48,991 bases of DNA. Source: Archaeoglobales archaeon (GTDB taxonomy: Archaea; Halobacteriota; Archaeoglobi; Archaeoglobales; Archaeoglobaceae). A program made the position numbers and the translations under genes. The notes under the pieces were generated by a model that saw only the letters and a program-made list of their open reading frames with translations, did not search any database and was not told the origin of the DNA. Of this stretch, positions 7,082 to 15,167 are shown in pieces. The DNA is taken from positions 1 to 48,991 of the forward strand of contig QMZE01000003.1 in NCBI GenBank assembly GCA_003663025.1, written 5' to 3'. Position 1 is the stretch's first letter; every line of letters begins with the position of its first letter.

Positions 7082-10077
7082 GGATAACTCAGGACATGCT
7101 GTTGAAAGAGGAGCCCAAGATTCCGTGGTCTAAGCCCATCTACTTAGAGCTCCCTCCGCCTGAGAAGAACGGCAAAGTGAGATATGTGCTACAGCACCAC
7201 TGGAGAGGCCGTAGCGTGCACTGGGACTTCAGGTGCGAAGTGAATAACCATTTGATAGGTTGGAGCGTAGCTTTTGATGAACCCGTAATCATAAGACGAA
7301 ATGGGATGATCGAGATTCTTCCAGCAGAGTGCATCATAAATTTTGGCGGAACGGGGCTTGAGATAAAAGAAGTGGATGGATTAGAAATTCTCACCGGAAA
7401 CGGATTCAGGAAGGTGAAACGAGCTGCTAGGCATATCTTTGAACATGATCTTGTGAGAGTCGTGACTAGACGAGGAGCCATAGAAGTTACGCCCTCTCAT
7501 TCATTATTCCAGAACGGAACTCCAATAAGAGCTGGGGATCTCAAGAAAGGCGATTCTATAGATTTAGCTGAACTTCAAGTAGATATCCCGAATCTGGAGG
7601 TTGATAAAGATTGGGCATGGCTTTTGGGATATTTCTGTGCAGATGGTTACGCCGCACGAAGAAAACAGTGGGAAGCATGGATTTCAGATGAGGATTTGAG
7701 CAAGCTTAAATCAGCAAAGCGGAAGCTAATAAAGTTCGGCATTCCCTCAAGGATTGAGAGACAGGATAAGAATTGCTGGCGACTCCGCATATTATGGGCT
7801 CAGCCCTTATTCTTTAATCTATGTTATGTTGTAAATAAGAATACTTCGACTCATCGCCGTTATAAAATCGTACCTAAATTAATACTAAATGCCGATAAGG
7901 ATGCACGAGATGCCTTCTTAGACGGATTCTATACAGGAGATGGACATCCAGATGGGTCTGGTATGAGCTTTTCGATTCATTCTAAGGCTTTAGGAGCTGG
8001 GATTCTATTCTTAGAGGCGAATCGAGGAAGAGATTTCGGAATAAGTTCGGTGAGGAAGTATAATTCGCTTAATATCTATGTTTATGGGAGAAAGCGGAAG
8101 CCATTAAAGCCACCGAATGAGATAATCGATATCTACAAAGTCAATCGAGGCAAGAACTGCTACGTTTATGATTTTGAGACTGAGGACGGGACATTCATAG
8201 CTGGCGTTGGCAAGATACTTGCTCATAATACGATACTCGACAACCCGAAGATAGACCACGCTCCCACGCTTGAAGAGCTTCCATCCCTGATCGACAAGCT
8301 CGACTGGACGTTCAGACCTGTACCCGGAATGAACAACAAGAAGTGCAGGTGTGAAACTAAAGCAAGACAGCCTAAAGTATGGCTGTTTTGGAAGGAGGAG
8401 TGGGATCCGTGCTCTGCGATTCCCTTTGACCAGCTCTGGAAGCTAGACGTAGGTACTTCTTACGAGGTTGAGGTAAAGCCGGATGAGCTGATAGTGAAGA
8501 TGGACACCGGCGAGGTATTCGAAGCCAAGCCGGGTACAGTGGGAGCGACTAGGTACGAACCGGGAAGATTCCTCATTGTTGATAAGGGATACGTAACATT
8601 CGGAGCTCAGAAGCCTTGGTACCACGAGTACTTCCTCGATTCGATAGCAAAGAAGAAGCACAGGCTGACGTTCGAGAAGATAAGGGTGAACATGAGGGCT
8701 GTGGTTCAGGCGGTGATAGACCCTGAGACGAAGAAGCCCAAGCCGGGCAAGTTCGAGCTTATGTGGGAGGGATGGGTGCCTAAAGACCAGGACCCCTATG
8801 CGGTCGAGAGAGGGAGGAAGAAGGGCTGGGTACCTCCTAAGGGCTTCATTCCGATTCCCAAGTGGTGGATCGAAAAGCACAGGAAGGAGTTCGAGGAGTG
8901 GCTTGAGTGGGTGAAGGAGAAGTGGGCTGAGATAAAGGAGCTGATGAAAGCCGAGGGAGAGTACACGCTCCAGCAGATGAGCTGGAAAGGGCAGAAGGTA
9001 ATCCGTGATATTCCGGTGATGCACTGGTTCTTAAATATCAAACAGGGTGATAAAATCAGGACTTGGGAGCTGTGGTATAATCCTCTTTATGTGCATCCGA
9101 CTGCGGCAGGATACGTCGGTCAGGCTCCGAAGAAGTGGTTCGAGTTCGAGGGCAAGCTTAAACCGGGAGAGCTGTTCAACCCGCGGAAGAGGCTTAATGC
9201 AGACGTGAAGATACTCGACAAAGGCAAAGTATTCGTGGACGCCAAAAGGGTGAACGGACGAGAAGTGCTCGTGCTGTCGTTCTCAGGCAAGCTGGGCAAG
9301 TTCTGGAAGCTTGAGCAGGAGGAGCGGGGATCTGACCTCTACTCGTTCAGCAAGTCGAGCATCAAGAAGGCGTTCGGTAGCTTCGTGCTTCAGAAGCACT
9401 CGTGGAAGGGAGGATCGCACTACGATATCAGAATTGACGAAGGAGGAGATTACCTGCTTGAGTGGTCGCTCAACAAAGACCCGCGGAAGTTCAAAATAGA
9501 TGAGTCCGAGAAGGTGATCCTCAAGAAGTGCTACGACAAGAGCTGGCTCACGTTTGAGGGAAAGAGGAAAGTAGGAGGCGTAATAACCGACGTTAAGATT
9601 CTCGACAGCGGTAAGGTCGACTTCATAGAGAAGTCTCAGCTGTTCAGGAGCTTTGTCTTCCACGGTGACTCCCTGAAGGGCTACTACGTCCTGAAGTCGG
9701 ACGGCAAAGAGTGGAAGTTCATCAGGTCAGCTCTCCCGGGCATGAAGAAACAGCTGAGGTACGAGGAGAAGTCTGGATATATCAGAGTGCACCTGCACGA
9801 CATAAGGGACTTCACGAGGTGCGAGGGCGAGGAGAAAGCGAAGCGCTATAAGATACCGAAGCTACCAGAAGGGGTCGAAGCTAATATCTGTTTGTTCCCC
9901 AGACCAGGAACGATACACGGCGCTAAGATCCAATCGCTGAAGTTCGACAAGAGGCTCTGGAGCATAGAAAGGATTAAAAGAGAGTTCGACTTTAAACCAT
10001 TCGTTGAGTGGGAAGGGGTGCAGGTGAGGGATGAGCACAGGCGAGTACGTCCTCGTACCTTTAGACCAAGCTTCTGA
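7078..10077 (+). CDS. LigD-type 3'-phosphoesterase repeat protein with intein
   Basis: The 999-residue frame starts at ATG 7078, overlapping the previous stop (ATGA) behind a GAGAGGA SD. It contains repeats of the LigD 3'-phosphoesterase (PE) core. PE1 is LQHHWRGRSVHWDFR, with the two His and the Asp expected of the active site. A second, degenerate copy is LQQMSWKGQK near residue 640. PE3 is LQKHSWKGGSHYDIR near residue 765. PE enzymes trim 3'-ribonucleotides and phosphates so a ligase can seal ends, so this gene makes functional sense next to the ligase fusion. An intein at residues 63-384 splits PE1. After splicing the protein is about 677 residues. It overlaps the protease gene by 47 bases. 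Confidence 0.82.
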   Translation: MRITQDMLLKEEPKIPWSKPIYLELPPPEKNGKVRYVLQHHWRGRSVHWDFRCEVNNHLIGWSVAFDEPVIIRRNGMIEILPAECIINFGGTGLEIKEVDGLEILTGNGFRKVKRAARHIFEHDLVRVVTRRGAIEVTPSHSLFQNGTPIRAGDLKKGDSIDLAELQVDIPNLEVDKDWAWLLGYFCADGYAARRKQWEAWISDEDLSKLKSAKRKLIKFGIPSRIERQDKNCWRLRILWAQPLFFNLCYVVNKNTSTHRRYKIVPKLILNADKDARDAFLDGFYTGDGHPDGSGMSFSIHSKALGAGILFLEANRGRDFGISSVRKYNSLNIYVYGRKRKPLKPPNEIIDIYKVNRGKNCYVYDFETEDGTFIAGVGKILAHNTILDNPKIDHAPTLEELPSLIDKLDWTFRPVPGMNNKKCRCETKARQPKVWLFWKEEWDPCSAIPFDQLWKLDVGTSYEVEVKPDELIVKMDTGEVFEAKPGTVGATRYEPGRFLIVDKGYVTFGAQKPWYHEYFLDSIAKKKHRLTFEKIRVNMRAVVQAVIDPETKKPKPGKFELMWEGWVPKDQDPYAVERGRKKGWVPPKGFIPIPKWWIEKHRKEFEEWLEWVKEKWAEIKELMKAEGEYTLQQMSWKGQKVIRDIPVMHWFLNIKQGDKIRTWELWYNPLYVHPTAAGYVGQAPKKWFEFEGKLKPGELFNPRKRLNADVKILDKGKVFVDAKRVNGREVLVLSFSGKLGKFWKLEQEERGSDLYSFSKSSIKKAFGSFVLQKHSWKGGSHYDIRIDEGGDYLLEWSLNKDPRKFKIDESEKVILKKCYDKSWLTFEGKRKVGGVITDVKILDSGKVDFIEKSQLFRSFVFHGDSLKGYYVLKSDGKEWKFIRSALPGMKKQLRYEEKSGYIRVHLHDIRDFTRCEGEEKAKRYKIPKLPEGVEANICLFPRPGTIHGAKIQSLKFDKRLWSIERIKREFDFKPFVEWEGVQVRDEHRRVRPRTFRPSF
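7264..8229 (+). mobile_element. Ser1-type intein with homing endonuclease inside the phosphoesterase domain
   Basis: This 322-codon insertion begins SVAFDEPVIIRRNG and ends GKILAHN, followed by Thr +1. The start resembles inteins whose first residue is not Cys (compare the KlbA type, which opens with a similar DEP motif). Block B is VTPSHSLF. The DOD endonuclease core shows LLGYFCADG and FLDGFYTGDG, and the C-terminal block is YVYDFETEDGTF. Splicing would join HLIGW to TILDNP and restore the first PE domain. Codon use again differs from the extein, with more CGA and AAA. Two inteins in adjacent genes of one repair function is notable. Confidence 0.88.
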
Positions 10078-11284
10078 TCACGCTTTTGAAGAGGCTGAGT
10101 ACTACTCGGCTCCATGCTTCATCCTCAAGTCGGAGAAGAGGAGGTTCATCATAGCCGGCTACGCATCGGTGAACATAATAGACAAGGACAACGAGAGGAT
10201 ATCTCCAAAGGCGCTGAAAGAAGCATTCGAGAAGATGATGAGGAGGAAGTCAAGGCGCAACCTGATGCTCCACCACCAGAACATACAGATCGGAGAGATA
10301 CTGCCGAAGTACGTTGACAAGAACGGGAAGGTGTGGAAGAGCGGTGTTGACGACAAGGGACTGTTCATAGTCGCTGAGGTCTTTGACGATACGGTCACGG
10401 GGAGGGAAGTCATCGAGAAGATGAAGAAGGGACAGCTGATGAGCTTCAGCATAGGAGGGAGGGTTCTGCCAGGTGGTCGAGAGGTCAGGTGCGACGAGAA
10501 TAAATGCTGGACCGAGATAGTCAAGCTTGAGCTTTATGAAGTTACCTCGTGTGACGAAGGGAAGAACCCGAAGGCGAAGGCGTTTATAGTTGAAAAGGAG
10601 GATAACGCTGAGGACGACTGGGACGATAGCTTGGGTGAAACGTTTATTAATACGCATATATTAAAAAATCGGCGATCCAAAATGGAGGAAGAAGGAGAAA
10701 TTATCGAGAAGGCCGAAGTGGCGACCCTCATCGAGGAAGTCAAGAAGCTGACCGGCAAGCTCAATGAGGTCATAGTGCGCGCCGAGGAAGAGAAGAAGCT
10801 GGAGAAGGAGATCGAAGACTTCGCCGAGATATTAGACGTCGTGGACAAGGAGTCCTACAGGAGCTTTATGAAGAACTGCCTCAAGTCCGGCAAGAGCATG
10901 AAGGAATGCGCCCTCGAGTGGAAGAAGAAGAACAAGGCTCAGCCTCCTGAGGACGAGGCTGTCGAGGAAGAGACCGAGAAGGCCAAGAAGAAGAAGAAAA
11001 AGAAGAAGAAGGACGAGGAAGAGGAAGAGATGTACTACTACAAGTACCCGGAGAAAGAGGACTTTGAGAGCGAGGAGGAGTACAAGAAGGCTGTCGAGGA
11101 GTTCAACAAGCTCAAGGCTCGGATAATCAAGGAGCTGGGCTTGGAGAACGCCGAGGAAGTGATAAAGAAGAGCGTACAGCCGAAGGAGGACAAGCGGTTC
11201 GGGGGAGTCAACCTCGATGAGATCAGGAAGAAAGCCGACGAGGCTATAACTTTCAGGGACTTATTGTATATGGTAGGTGAGTGA
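10031..11284 (+). CDS. Capsid maturation protease fused to scaffold (XkdF-like)
   Basis: This 417-residue protein has an N-terminal prohead protease domain and a C-terminal scaffold. The protease part shows the XkdF-like sequence GYASVNIIDKDNERIS, then LHHQNIQIGEIL with the catalytic His, and QLMSFSIGG with the probable nucleophilic Ser. From about residue 217 the sequence becomes highly charged and helical, with a run of lysines near residues 318-328, typical of scaffold proteins that are digested during maturation. ATG 10031 follows GGTGAGGG. An internal promoter and start could make the scaffold alone. It lies directly before the major capsid gene. Confidence 0.85.
   Translation: MSTGEYVLVPLDQASDHAFEEAEYYSAPCFILKSEKRRFIIAGYASVNIIDKDNERISPKALKEAFEKMMRRKSRRNLMLHHQNIQIGEILPKYVDKNGKVWKSGVDDKGLFIVAEVFDDTVTGREVIEKMKKGQLMSFSIGGRVLPGGREVRCDENKCWTEIVKLELYEVTSCDEGKNPKAKAFIVEKEDNAEDDWDDSLGETFINTHILKNRRSKMEEEGEIIEKAEVATLIEEVKKLTGKLNEVIVRAEEEKKLEKEIEDFAEILDVVDKESYRSFMKNCLKSGKSMKECALEWKKKNKAQPPEDEAVEEETEKAKKKKKKKKKDEEEEEMYYYKYPEKEDFESEEEYKKAVEEFNKLKARIIKELGLENAEEVIKKSVQPKEDKRFGGVNLDEIRKKADEAITFRDLLYMVGE
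10642..10663 (+). promoter_or_regulatory. Internal promoter inside the protease-scaffold gene
   Basis: Within the coding sequence there is an abrupt AT-rich patch with two TATA-like boxes, GTTTATTAA and CATATATTA, at 40 and 27 nt before an in-frame ATG at 10682. In archaea this spacing suits a promoter giving a nearly leaderless transcript. It would boost scaffold and capsid expression relative to the upstream enzymes. Confidence 0.5.
10682..11284 (+). CDS. Nested scaffold protein, internal start in the protease gene
   Basis: An in-frame ATG at 10682 begins MEEEGEIIEKAEVATLIEEV, exactly where the predicted protease domain ends and the coiled-coil scaffold begins. Translation from here would give a 200-residue scaffold without protease. 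This parallels the nested protease/scaffold genes of phages such as lambda (C/Nu3). The evidence is the boundary position plus the upstream TATA boxes; expression itself is inferred. Confidence 0.45.
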   Translation: MEEEGEIIEKAEVATLIEEVKKLTGKLNEVIVRAEEEKKLEKEIEDFAEILDVVDKESYRSFMKNCLKSGKSMKECALEWKKKNKAQPPEDEAVEEETEKAKKKKKKKKKDEEEEEMYYYKYPEKEDFESEEEYKKAVEEFNKLKARIIKELGLENAEEVIKKSVQPKEDKRFGGVNLDEIRKKADEAITFRDLLYMVGE

Positions 11285-11288
11285 GAAG

Positions 11289-12572
11289 ATGCTACCCAGA
11301 CTTCCATACGGAAAAGAGTACTTAGACTGGTGGTACAACAAGGGCGGAATGGTAGCCACGCTCCTAGGACTTGACAGCGTTGGAGGAGCCTCTGCGGTAT
11401 CCGACGCGATAAAGAAGGCGATAGGACCTTGGGATGCACCCAACTCTCCGTACGCCGAGTACTTCGAGCCAAAGTTCTCGGCTACGGTGCAGATGTGGGT
11501 CGAGCGCAGTACAGAGGTCTGGAAGCTCCTGAGGAAGACCACGTTCCTTGCAGAGGGAGACTCGCTGAAGTACGTCGAGTCTGACCTCTCATCGATACAG
11601 GGAGTGACCGGATCTTCGACTCCATTTGCGTCCGGAACCAACGAGTCTGCTCCAACGGTGGCGACACTCGAGGAGATAGAGCCGGCTTACCTTGTGGATG
11701 CATGGGAGACGACACTCCCGTCTAGGACGAGGAGCACATGGCAGTCTGAACCCAAATTAGACCCCAAGTGGATCAAGCAGTACCACGCCGAGCTGTTCCC
11801 GCACCAGATAGACGCGCTCCTGTGCAGGACGATCGACACTCCGAACAACGACGGCTCTTCTGTGTTTTTCATAGAGTCGATAGACAGGATATGCTCTGGA
11901 AACGCCGAAGCTTCGACGACATATGTATCAGACGCGGCTGACCCTGACATACACTGGGGCAAGAGCACTGCCTTAATCGACAGATCTGCCGATACGGACG
12001 ACACGTTCGGGTGCGGTGCGGGAGATGGGCTTTCACTTCCGGATACCGGTGCGGCTCGAACCCTCAAGCTCGACTACATAGACGACGTGGTTGCCGCGAT
12101 CGTTCCGTACAGCAAGAACAAGAGATTCATAGGAATAACAGGACCCAAGACCCTCAACGAGATGCAGAAGCTCATCGATCCAAAGCAGAGGTACCTGAAC
12201 GTCCCTGTCGACGTGCAGGTGACAATAAACGGTGTCTCGACGAGGAAAGGAGCGAAGGCGGGCTTCACTGTAGGAGCCTACGTCGCGTCGGGAATAGAGA
12301 TACCATTCTTCACCTCAAGACACATAGCGAACGAGACTTCAGCGAACAGGTCTGCGACGATAACCGATGCCGACATAGGCAACATTTACATCATAGACTT
12401 GGATACGATTGAGATAAGGACGGCTGTGCCGGTAACCTACTTGGAGACGCCACCGCACGCAATGCTGACCGGAGACATGCTGAAGACAAGGCACATGCTC
12501 ATGTACGGCGCCCAGCTGATATGCACCAACTTCAGGGCAAACGGCGCGGTCAAGTACCTCAAGAGCTCGTAG
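11289..12572 (+). CDS. Major capsid protein, HK97-like
   Basis: This roughly 427-residue protein follows the protease-scaffold and should be the major capsid protein with the HK97 fold. Supporting segments are an N-arm region, WVERSTEVWKLLRKTTF (spine-helix-like), a large central variable domain, and a C-terminal part with ITGPKTLNEMQKLI and DTIEIRTAVPVTYLET. No extra targeting signals are seen. I prefer ATG 11289, which has AGGTGAG at a normal distance, over GTG 11277, which has no SD and lies inside the previous gene. It has few cysteines. The family call rests on position and pattern rather than a strong motif. Confidence 0.82.
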   Translation: MLPRLPYGKEYLDWWYNKGGMVATLLGLDSVGGASAVSDAIKKAIGPWDAPNSPYAEYFEPKFSATVQMWVERSTEVWKLLRKTTFLAEGDSLKYVESDLSSIQGVTGSSTPFASGTNESAPTVATLEEIEPAYLVDAWETTLPSRTRSTWQSEPKLDPKWIKQYHAELFPHQIDALLCRTIDTPNNDGSSVFFIESIDRICSGNAEASTTYVSDAADPDIHWGKSTALIDRSADTDDTFGCGAGDGLSLPDTGAARTLKLDYIDDVVAAIVPYSKNKRFIGITGPKTLNEMQKLIDPKQRYLNVPVDVQVTINGVSTRKGAKAGFTVGAYVASGIEIPFFTSRHIANETSANRSATITDADIGNIYIIDLDTIEIRTAVPVTYLETPPHAMLTGDMLKTRHMLMYGAQLICTNFRANGAVKYLKSS

Positions 12573-12584
12573 AGGTGCTGAGCC

Positions 12585-12854
12585 TTGGCGTTCAGCTACA
12601 CTCTTGACGGCAGGACGATATTCGGGGACAAGTGGGTGTCCTGGGGCAGGTTCAGCAACGGAGGCAGTGATACCGGAGGAGATATAGATACAGGCCTCTC
12701 AGTGGTCGAGGCCATGTTCCTCCAAGAGACGGGCAGTGCAGTGGTCTCAAACGCGTCAGTGTGCAACGAGACCTTCCCGGTGAGCGGTGGAGTCGTCACG
12801 ATAGTGACCGATGCGGGCGTAAGCGGTCTCTGGTTCGCCATAGGCCGAATGTAA
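12585..12854 (+). CDS. Small virion protein, probably decoration or stabilising
   Basis: An 89-residue protein starts at TTG 12585 after a GAGGTG SD overlapping the capsid gene's end. It is Gly-, Ser- and Val-rich with a beta-strand pattern (GGVVTIVTDAGVSGLWFAI) and no catalytic motif. Position directly after the major capsid protein and the beta-rich composition suggest a capsid decoration or head-completion protein. I do not recognise the family. Confidence 0.68.
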   Translation: MAFSYTLDGRTIFGDKWVSWGRFSNGGSDTGGDIDTGLSVVEAMFLQETGSAVVSNASVCNETFPVSGGVVTIVTDAGVSGLWFAIGRM

Positions 12855-12859
12855 GCCCA

Positions 12860-12912
12860 AGCTTCCCTATTTTTTGTTTATTCGTCTGCAAATCGAATAA
12901 GAGGTGGTGGAT
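12860..12912 (+). promoter_or_regulatory. T-tract plus stem-loop leader (copy E)
   Basis: A terminator-like CCCTATTTTTT is followed by a perfect 7-bp stem, TTATTCG/CGAATAA, with a 9-base loop (12878-12900). The stem abuts the SD GAGGTGG, and the next gene begins with TTG at 12913. This has the same organisation as the leaders at 16300, 16817, 17236 and 19517, though the sequence differs. Stretches AGCTTCCCT, ATTTTTT and CGTCTGCA recur at 21792-21824. Confidence 0.55.
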
Positions 12913-13218
12913 TTGAGAGAGCTCGGACCCGTAAAGGTACTGGATGGCGTTGAGAGTACCGGAGCATCTTCGGCGTACAACACGAACGGTAGAGGAAAAA
13001 TCACCATGATAGTTGTGGCTTCCGGTGTGACCAGCGGAGCGACCGTAGCGCTTGAAGGATCTGCAGATGGCTCTAGTTGGTATACTATAGGGTCAATAAA
13101 CGTTACAGCCAACGGTGCTTTTTACATCTCGAAGAACGAAGCTCATCCGATGATAAGGGCGAACATAACTTCGAGGACTGACGGGAAGTATATCGTGTAC
13201 CTGTACGCGGGAAGGTAG
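12913..13218 (+). CDS. Small beta-rich virion protein (decoration-like)
   Basis: This protein of about 101 residues starts at TTG 12913, six bases after the SD GAGGTG; the GTG at 12904 lies inside the SD and is less likely. The sequence contains ALEGSADGSSWYTIGS and HPMIRANITS, a pattern seen in beta-sandwich phage head-stabilising and decoration proteins. It sits in the head operon behind its own stem-loop leader, which may set a high expression level. The function is inferred from pattern and place. Confidence 0.7.
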   Translation: MRELGPVKVLDGVESTGASSAYNTNGRGKITMIVVASGVTSGATVALEGSADGSSWYTIGSINVTANGAFYISKNEAHPMIRANITSRTDGKYIVYLYAGR

Positions 13219-13227
13219 GCGATAGAA

Positions 13228-13518
13228 GTGGGCTCGAGGAGGCTGACCGCTAAGGAGTGCTTGGCTGTCCTTGAGGAGAGGATAAATAACCTGACGAAGA
13301 GGTTCGACAAGTTCGAGGAGTCTCAGCAGGTGCTGGTCGACCGCGTTATCAAGAACATGAGGAGCATAAACGACCTGTCGCACTCGGTGAAGATGCTCAT
13401 GGACGAGAGAGAGGCGAAGATGGAGATCGACAGGAAGTGGAAGTTCCTCTTCGCTTCCAGCTCGCTTACTTTCCTCTTCTACGTGATCCTCGAGATCGTC
13501 AAAGCTTTTATACTCTAA
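13228..13518 (+). CDS. Coiled-coil protein with C-terminal membrane segment, XhlA/holin-like
   Basis: A 96-residue protein from GTG 13228. Residues 10-65 form a heptad-like coiled coil, and the last 25 residues are a single hydrophobic segment (LTFLFYVILEIVKAFIL). This layout resembles XhlA-type phage proteins that assist holins, and it could help in lysis or membrane attachment. No enzyme for lysis lies next to it. Its stop codon overlaps the promoter of the following connector gene. Confidence 0.6.
   Translation: MGSRRLTAKECLAVLEERINNLTKRFDKFEESQQVLVDRVIKNMRSINDLSHSVKMLMDEREAKMEIDRKWKFLFASSSLTFLFYVILEIVKAFIL
13504..13516 (+). promoter_or_regulatory. TATA-like promoter for the connector gene
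   Basis: AAAGCTTTTATACT, overlapping the stop of the upstream gene, resembles an archaeal BRE/TATA pair and lies about 35 nt before ATG 13547. Confidence 0.5.
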
Positions 13519-13546
13519 TATCTTATTTCTTATGAGGTAGTAACCT

Positions 13547-14296
13547 ATGTCGTATTCACCTAAATACACTTCTGAATCACTTGTGGAAGCAGTCACGCAG
13601 ATAGATATAACGGAGACGACCAATCCCAGCTCCTCTCAAGTGCTGACCTGGATAGAGGAGGTCGAGAAGGAGGTCGAGGAGAGAAGGCTTGGATCTCACA
13701 CCGCGACTGACGTGTACATAGACGTGCCCTCGCTCGAGGAAGTATCCGGCTACTACGACGTGACGTACAGGGCGAGGACAGGACAGCTCTTCGTCCTGAC
13801 CAGTGTGGGAGCTGGGAGACTCGTGCCCCTGACGAACATAAAGGGGCCAATCATTTCAATAACCTCGCTCTACAAGAACGATAAGGATCCGACTCAGGCG
13901 CCTGACTGGGTTGAGCTGAAGGAGGGACCTGGCTCCGGTACGCACTTCCTCCTCTTAGAATCCGTATCTGGCAGTAAGACGTTTGGATACGCGCTCTGGA
14001 TATACGACAAGATGCCACTGCCAGGACCTAAGAGGCTGAAGATGAGCTATACATACGGGTACAACATAAGCGAGAAGATACTGCAGGAGTGGTGCACTCT
14101 TAAGGTCGCTGTCAAGGTGCTACAGGCGAAGATGGGCACGAGCAGTGGTGAAGGTCTGACCGAGTTCGTAGGAGGAGATTTGGGCACGTACATTCCAACT
14201 CAGTACCAGACGAGAATCAACCTCTTCAGGCAGAGGATAGCCGAGATAGAGGCGACGTACTTCCCTCATGAGCTTGCAGTGGCCATATTGTCTTAA
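13547..14296 (+). CDS. Head-tail connector (gp6/adaptor-like)
   Basis: A 249-residue protein with ATG 13547 and SD GAGGTAGT. The N-terminus has an helical segment (VLTWIEEVEKEVEERR) typical of gp6-like DNA-packaging adaptors. A long inserted beta-rich region follows, then a C-terminal helix pair (EKILQEWCTLKVAVKVLQ; RINLFRQRIAEIEATYF). It is last in the plus-strand head operon, the usual place for the connector that joins portal to tail. It is longer than typical bacterial phage adaptors of about 100 residues. Confidence 0.68.
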   Translation: MSYSPKYTSESLVEAVTQIDITETTNPSSSQVLTWIEEVEKEVEERRLGSHTATDVYIDVPSLEEVSGYYDVTYRARTGQLFVLTSVGAGRLVPLTNIKGPIISITSLYKNDKDPTQAPDWVELKEGPGSGTHFLLLESVSGSKTFGYALWIYDKMPLPGPKRLKMSYTYGYNISEKILQEWCTLKVAVKVLQAKMGTSSGEGLTEFVGGDLGTYIPTQYQTRINLFRQRIAEIEATYFPHELAVAILS

Positions 14297-14500
14297 CCAG
14301 TGTATTAGCTAAAGCTATACTAAAGCTTGACCAGTGCATTGGTCTGATATAGAGAGAAAATTATATGTGAAGTTGTCTCAACAGTAAAGAGACTTATACA
14401 AGACACTGCTAGGAATCGCCGATGAAAGTTGAGAACTGTGTGAGAGGGCATCTGTCACTTGTCCCGAAAAAAATATCTGTCATATATTGAAATTCAAGGT
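14297..14500. other. Intergenic region between convergent operons
   Basis: About 200 bases with no convincing gene. It contains a GACCA/TGGTC stem, an AGCT-flanked repeat and the sequence ACCAGTG twice. A short 22-codon ATG frame at 14422 has no SD. It probably holds the 3' ends of the head operon and of the minus-strand gene pair. A small RNA cannot be excluded. Confidence 0.5.
14466..14477 (-). terminator. T-tract terminator of the minus-strand regulatory pair
   Basis: On the minus strand the sequence reads ATATTTTTTTCGGG about 25 bases after the stop of the gene at 14501, a typical archaeal oligo-T terminator. Confidence 0.5.
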
Positions 14501-14698
14501 TCAATCTTCATCTTCTAGGACTTCTTCGTATCTTCGTATTGTTTTGGCCAAAGCGATTATTGTTCGTTCTAAATCGTGGATTCTTGCTCTTAATCTGTCC
14601 TTTTCTTGATATGCTTCGTTTAATAGTTTTAATAACTGTTTTCTAGTATAATTTTCGTAAATCTCTTCTAAAAATTCTGAATCCTCCGTTTTCAACAC
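14501..14698 (-). CDS. Small coiled-coil protein, possible regulator
   Basis: A 65-residue Glu/Lys/Arg/Leu-rich helix (LRARIHDLERTIIALAKTIR) predicted as a coiled coil. It is second in the only minus-strand transcription unit of the early side, downstream of the gene at 14772. No DNA-binding motif is visible. Codon use is more AT-rich than the rest. Its divergent orientation to the early genes suggests a regulatory role, by position only. Confidence 0.66.
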   Translation of the reverse strand: MLKTEDSEFLEEIYENYTRKQLLKLLNEAYQEKDRLRARIHDLERTIIALAKTIRRYEEVLEDED

Positions 14699-14771
14699 CT
14701 CCTTTCAATTTTTCATACATTCACAAAAAAAAATTGGGAAATTAGTGTTTATCTGTTGAATCACTGTTATT

Positions 14772-14996
14772 TCACTTGTTTTTCTTAACTTCAACGATTT
14801 TTAGGTCGCCATCTGCCAAATCGTTTAGCAGGCCTTTAACTATCTGTGCGAACTCTTTGTTACTTTGTGTACCGACGAATTTCAGCATTTTTTGAACTTC
14901 TGGACTTGAACGTTTGCCGAAGTTAACCCAGAAATTGCCTTTTGTTGATTTTTGTACTTGTTCTTTCACGTAGCGATCTCTCAAATTCATTTTCAT
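14772..14996 (-). CDS. Small basic protein, paralogue of the gene at 19267; candidate regulator
   Basis: About 74 residues. I use ATG 14996; TTG 14999 and ATG 14990 are alternatives. The C-terminal half, FVGTQSNKEFAQIVKGLLND, matches FGTSSPKELGQILVGLAKD in the plus-strand gene at 19267, so the two are paralogues. The conserved part looks like a short beta strand followed by an amphipathic helix. It is first in a divergent unit facing the early promoter and its repeats, so a repressor-like function is attractive but not shown. Confidence 0.72.
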   Translation of the reverse strand: MKMNLRDRYVKEQVQKSTKGNFWVNFGKRSSPEVQKMLKFVGTQSNKEFAQIVKGLLNDLADGDLKIVEVKKNK

Positions 14997-15030
14997 CAAC
15001 TCTCATTTAGCGTAATAATATTCGTTAAAC

Positions 15031-15047
15031 TCATATATAAACTTTTC
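15031..15047 (-). promoter_or_regulatory. Divergent promoter for the minus-strand pair
   Basis: On the minus strand AAAAGTTTATATATGAG forms a good archaeal BRE/TATA pair about 40 nt before the gene at 14996, predicting a very short leader. Confidence 0.6.
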
Positions 15048-15074
15048 TATACTTGTTCAATATTCAACATGTTC

Positions 15075-15106
15075 AATATTAAATAAATACGTATTTATTT
15101 AATATT
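15075..15106. repeat. 32-bp palindrome, copy 1 (perfect)
   Basis: AATATTAAATAAATAC followed by its exact reverse complement. Near-identical copies occur at 22282 and 46058 and, as far as I can see, nowhere else. All three lie in promoter regions, so this is probably the operator of a dimeric viral regulator. Confidence 0.9.
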
Positions 15107-15107
15107 C

Positions 15108-15167
15108 ACTAATCAGCGTACTAATTAGTCACTAATTAGTGATCTAATTAGTCGCTAATCAACATGT
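15108..15167. repeat. Cluster of short CTAATTAGT-type repeats
   Basis: Within 60 bases there are three copies of CTAATTAG(T) and two flanking CTAATCA variants, at intervals of roughly 11-14 bp. Each CTAATTAG is itself palindromic. Such helically phased repeats resemble iterons or cooperative operator half-sites. They lie beside palindrome copy 1. Confidence 0.75.

Noticed and set aside
8443-9024. A 193-codon minus-strand frame opposite the phosphoesterase gene
   Set aside because: His/Leu-rich shadow of a Lys/Glu-rich gene on the other strand.
14322-14352. GACCA/TGGTC hairpin as a possible tRNA or C/D box RNA
   Set aside because: No tRNA cloverleaf or T-loop consensus and no proper C/D boxes.
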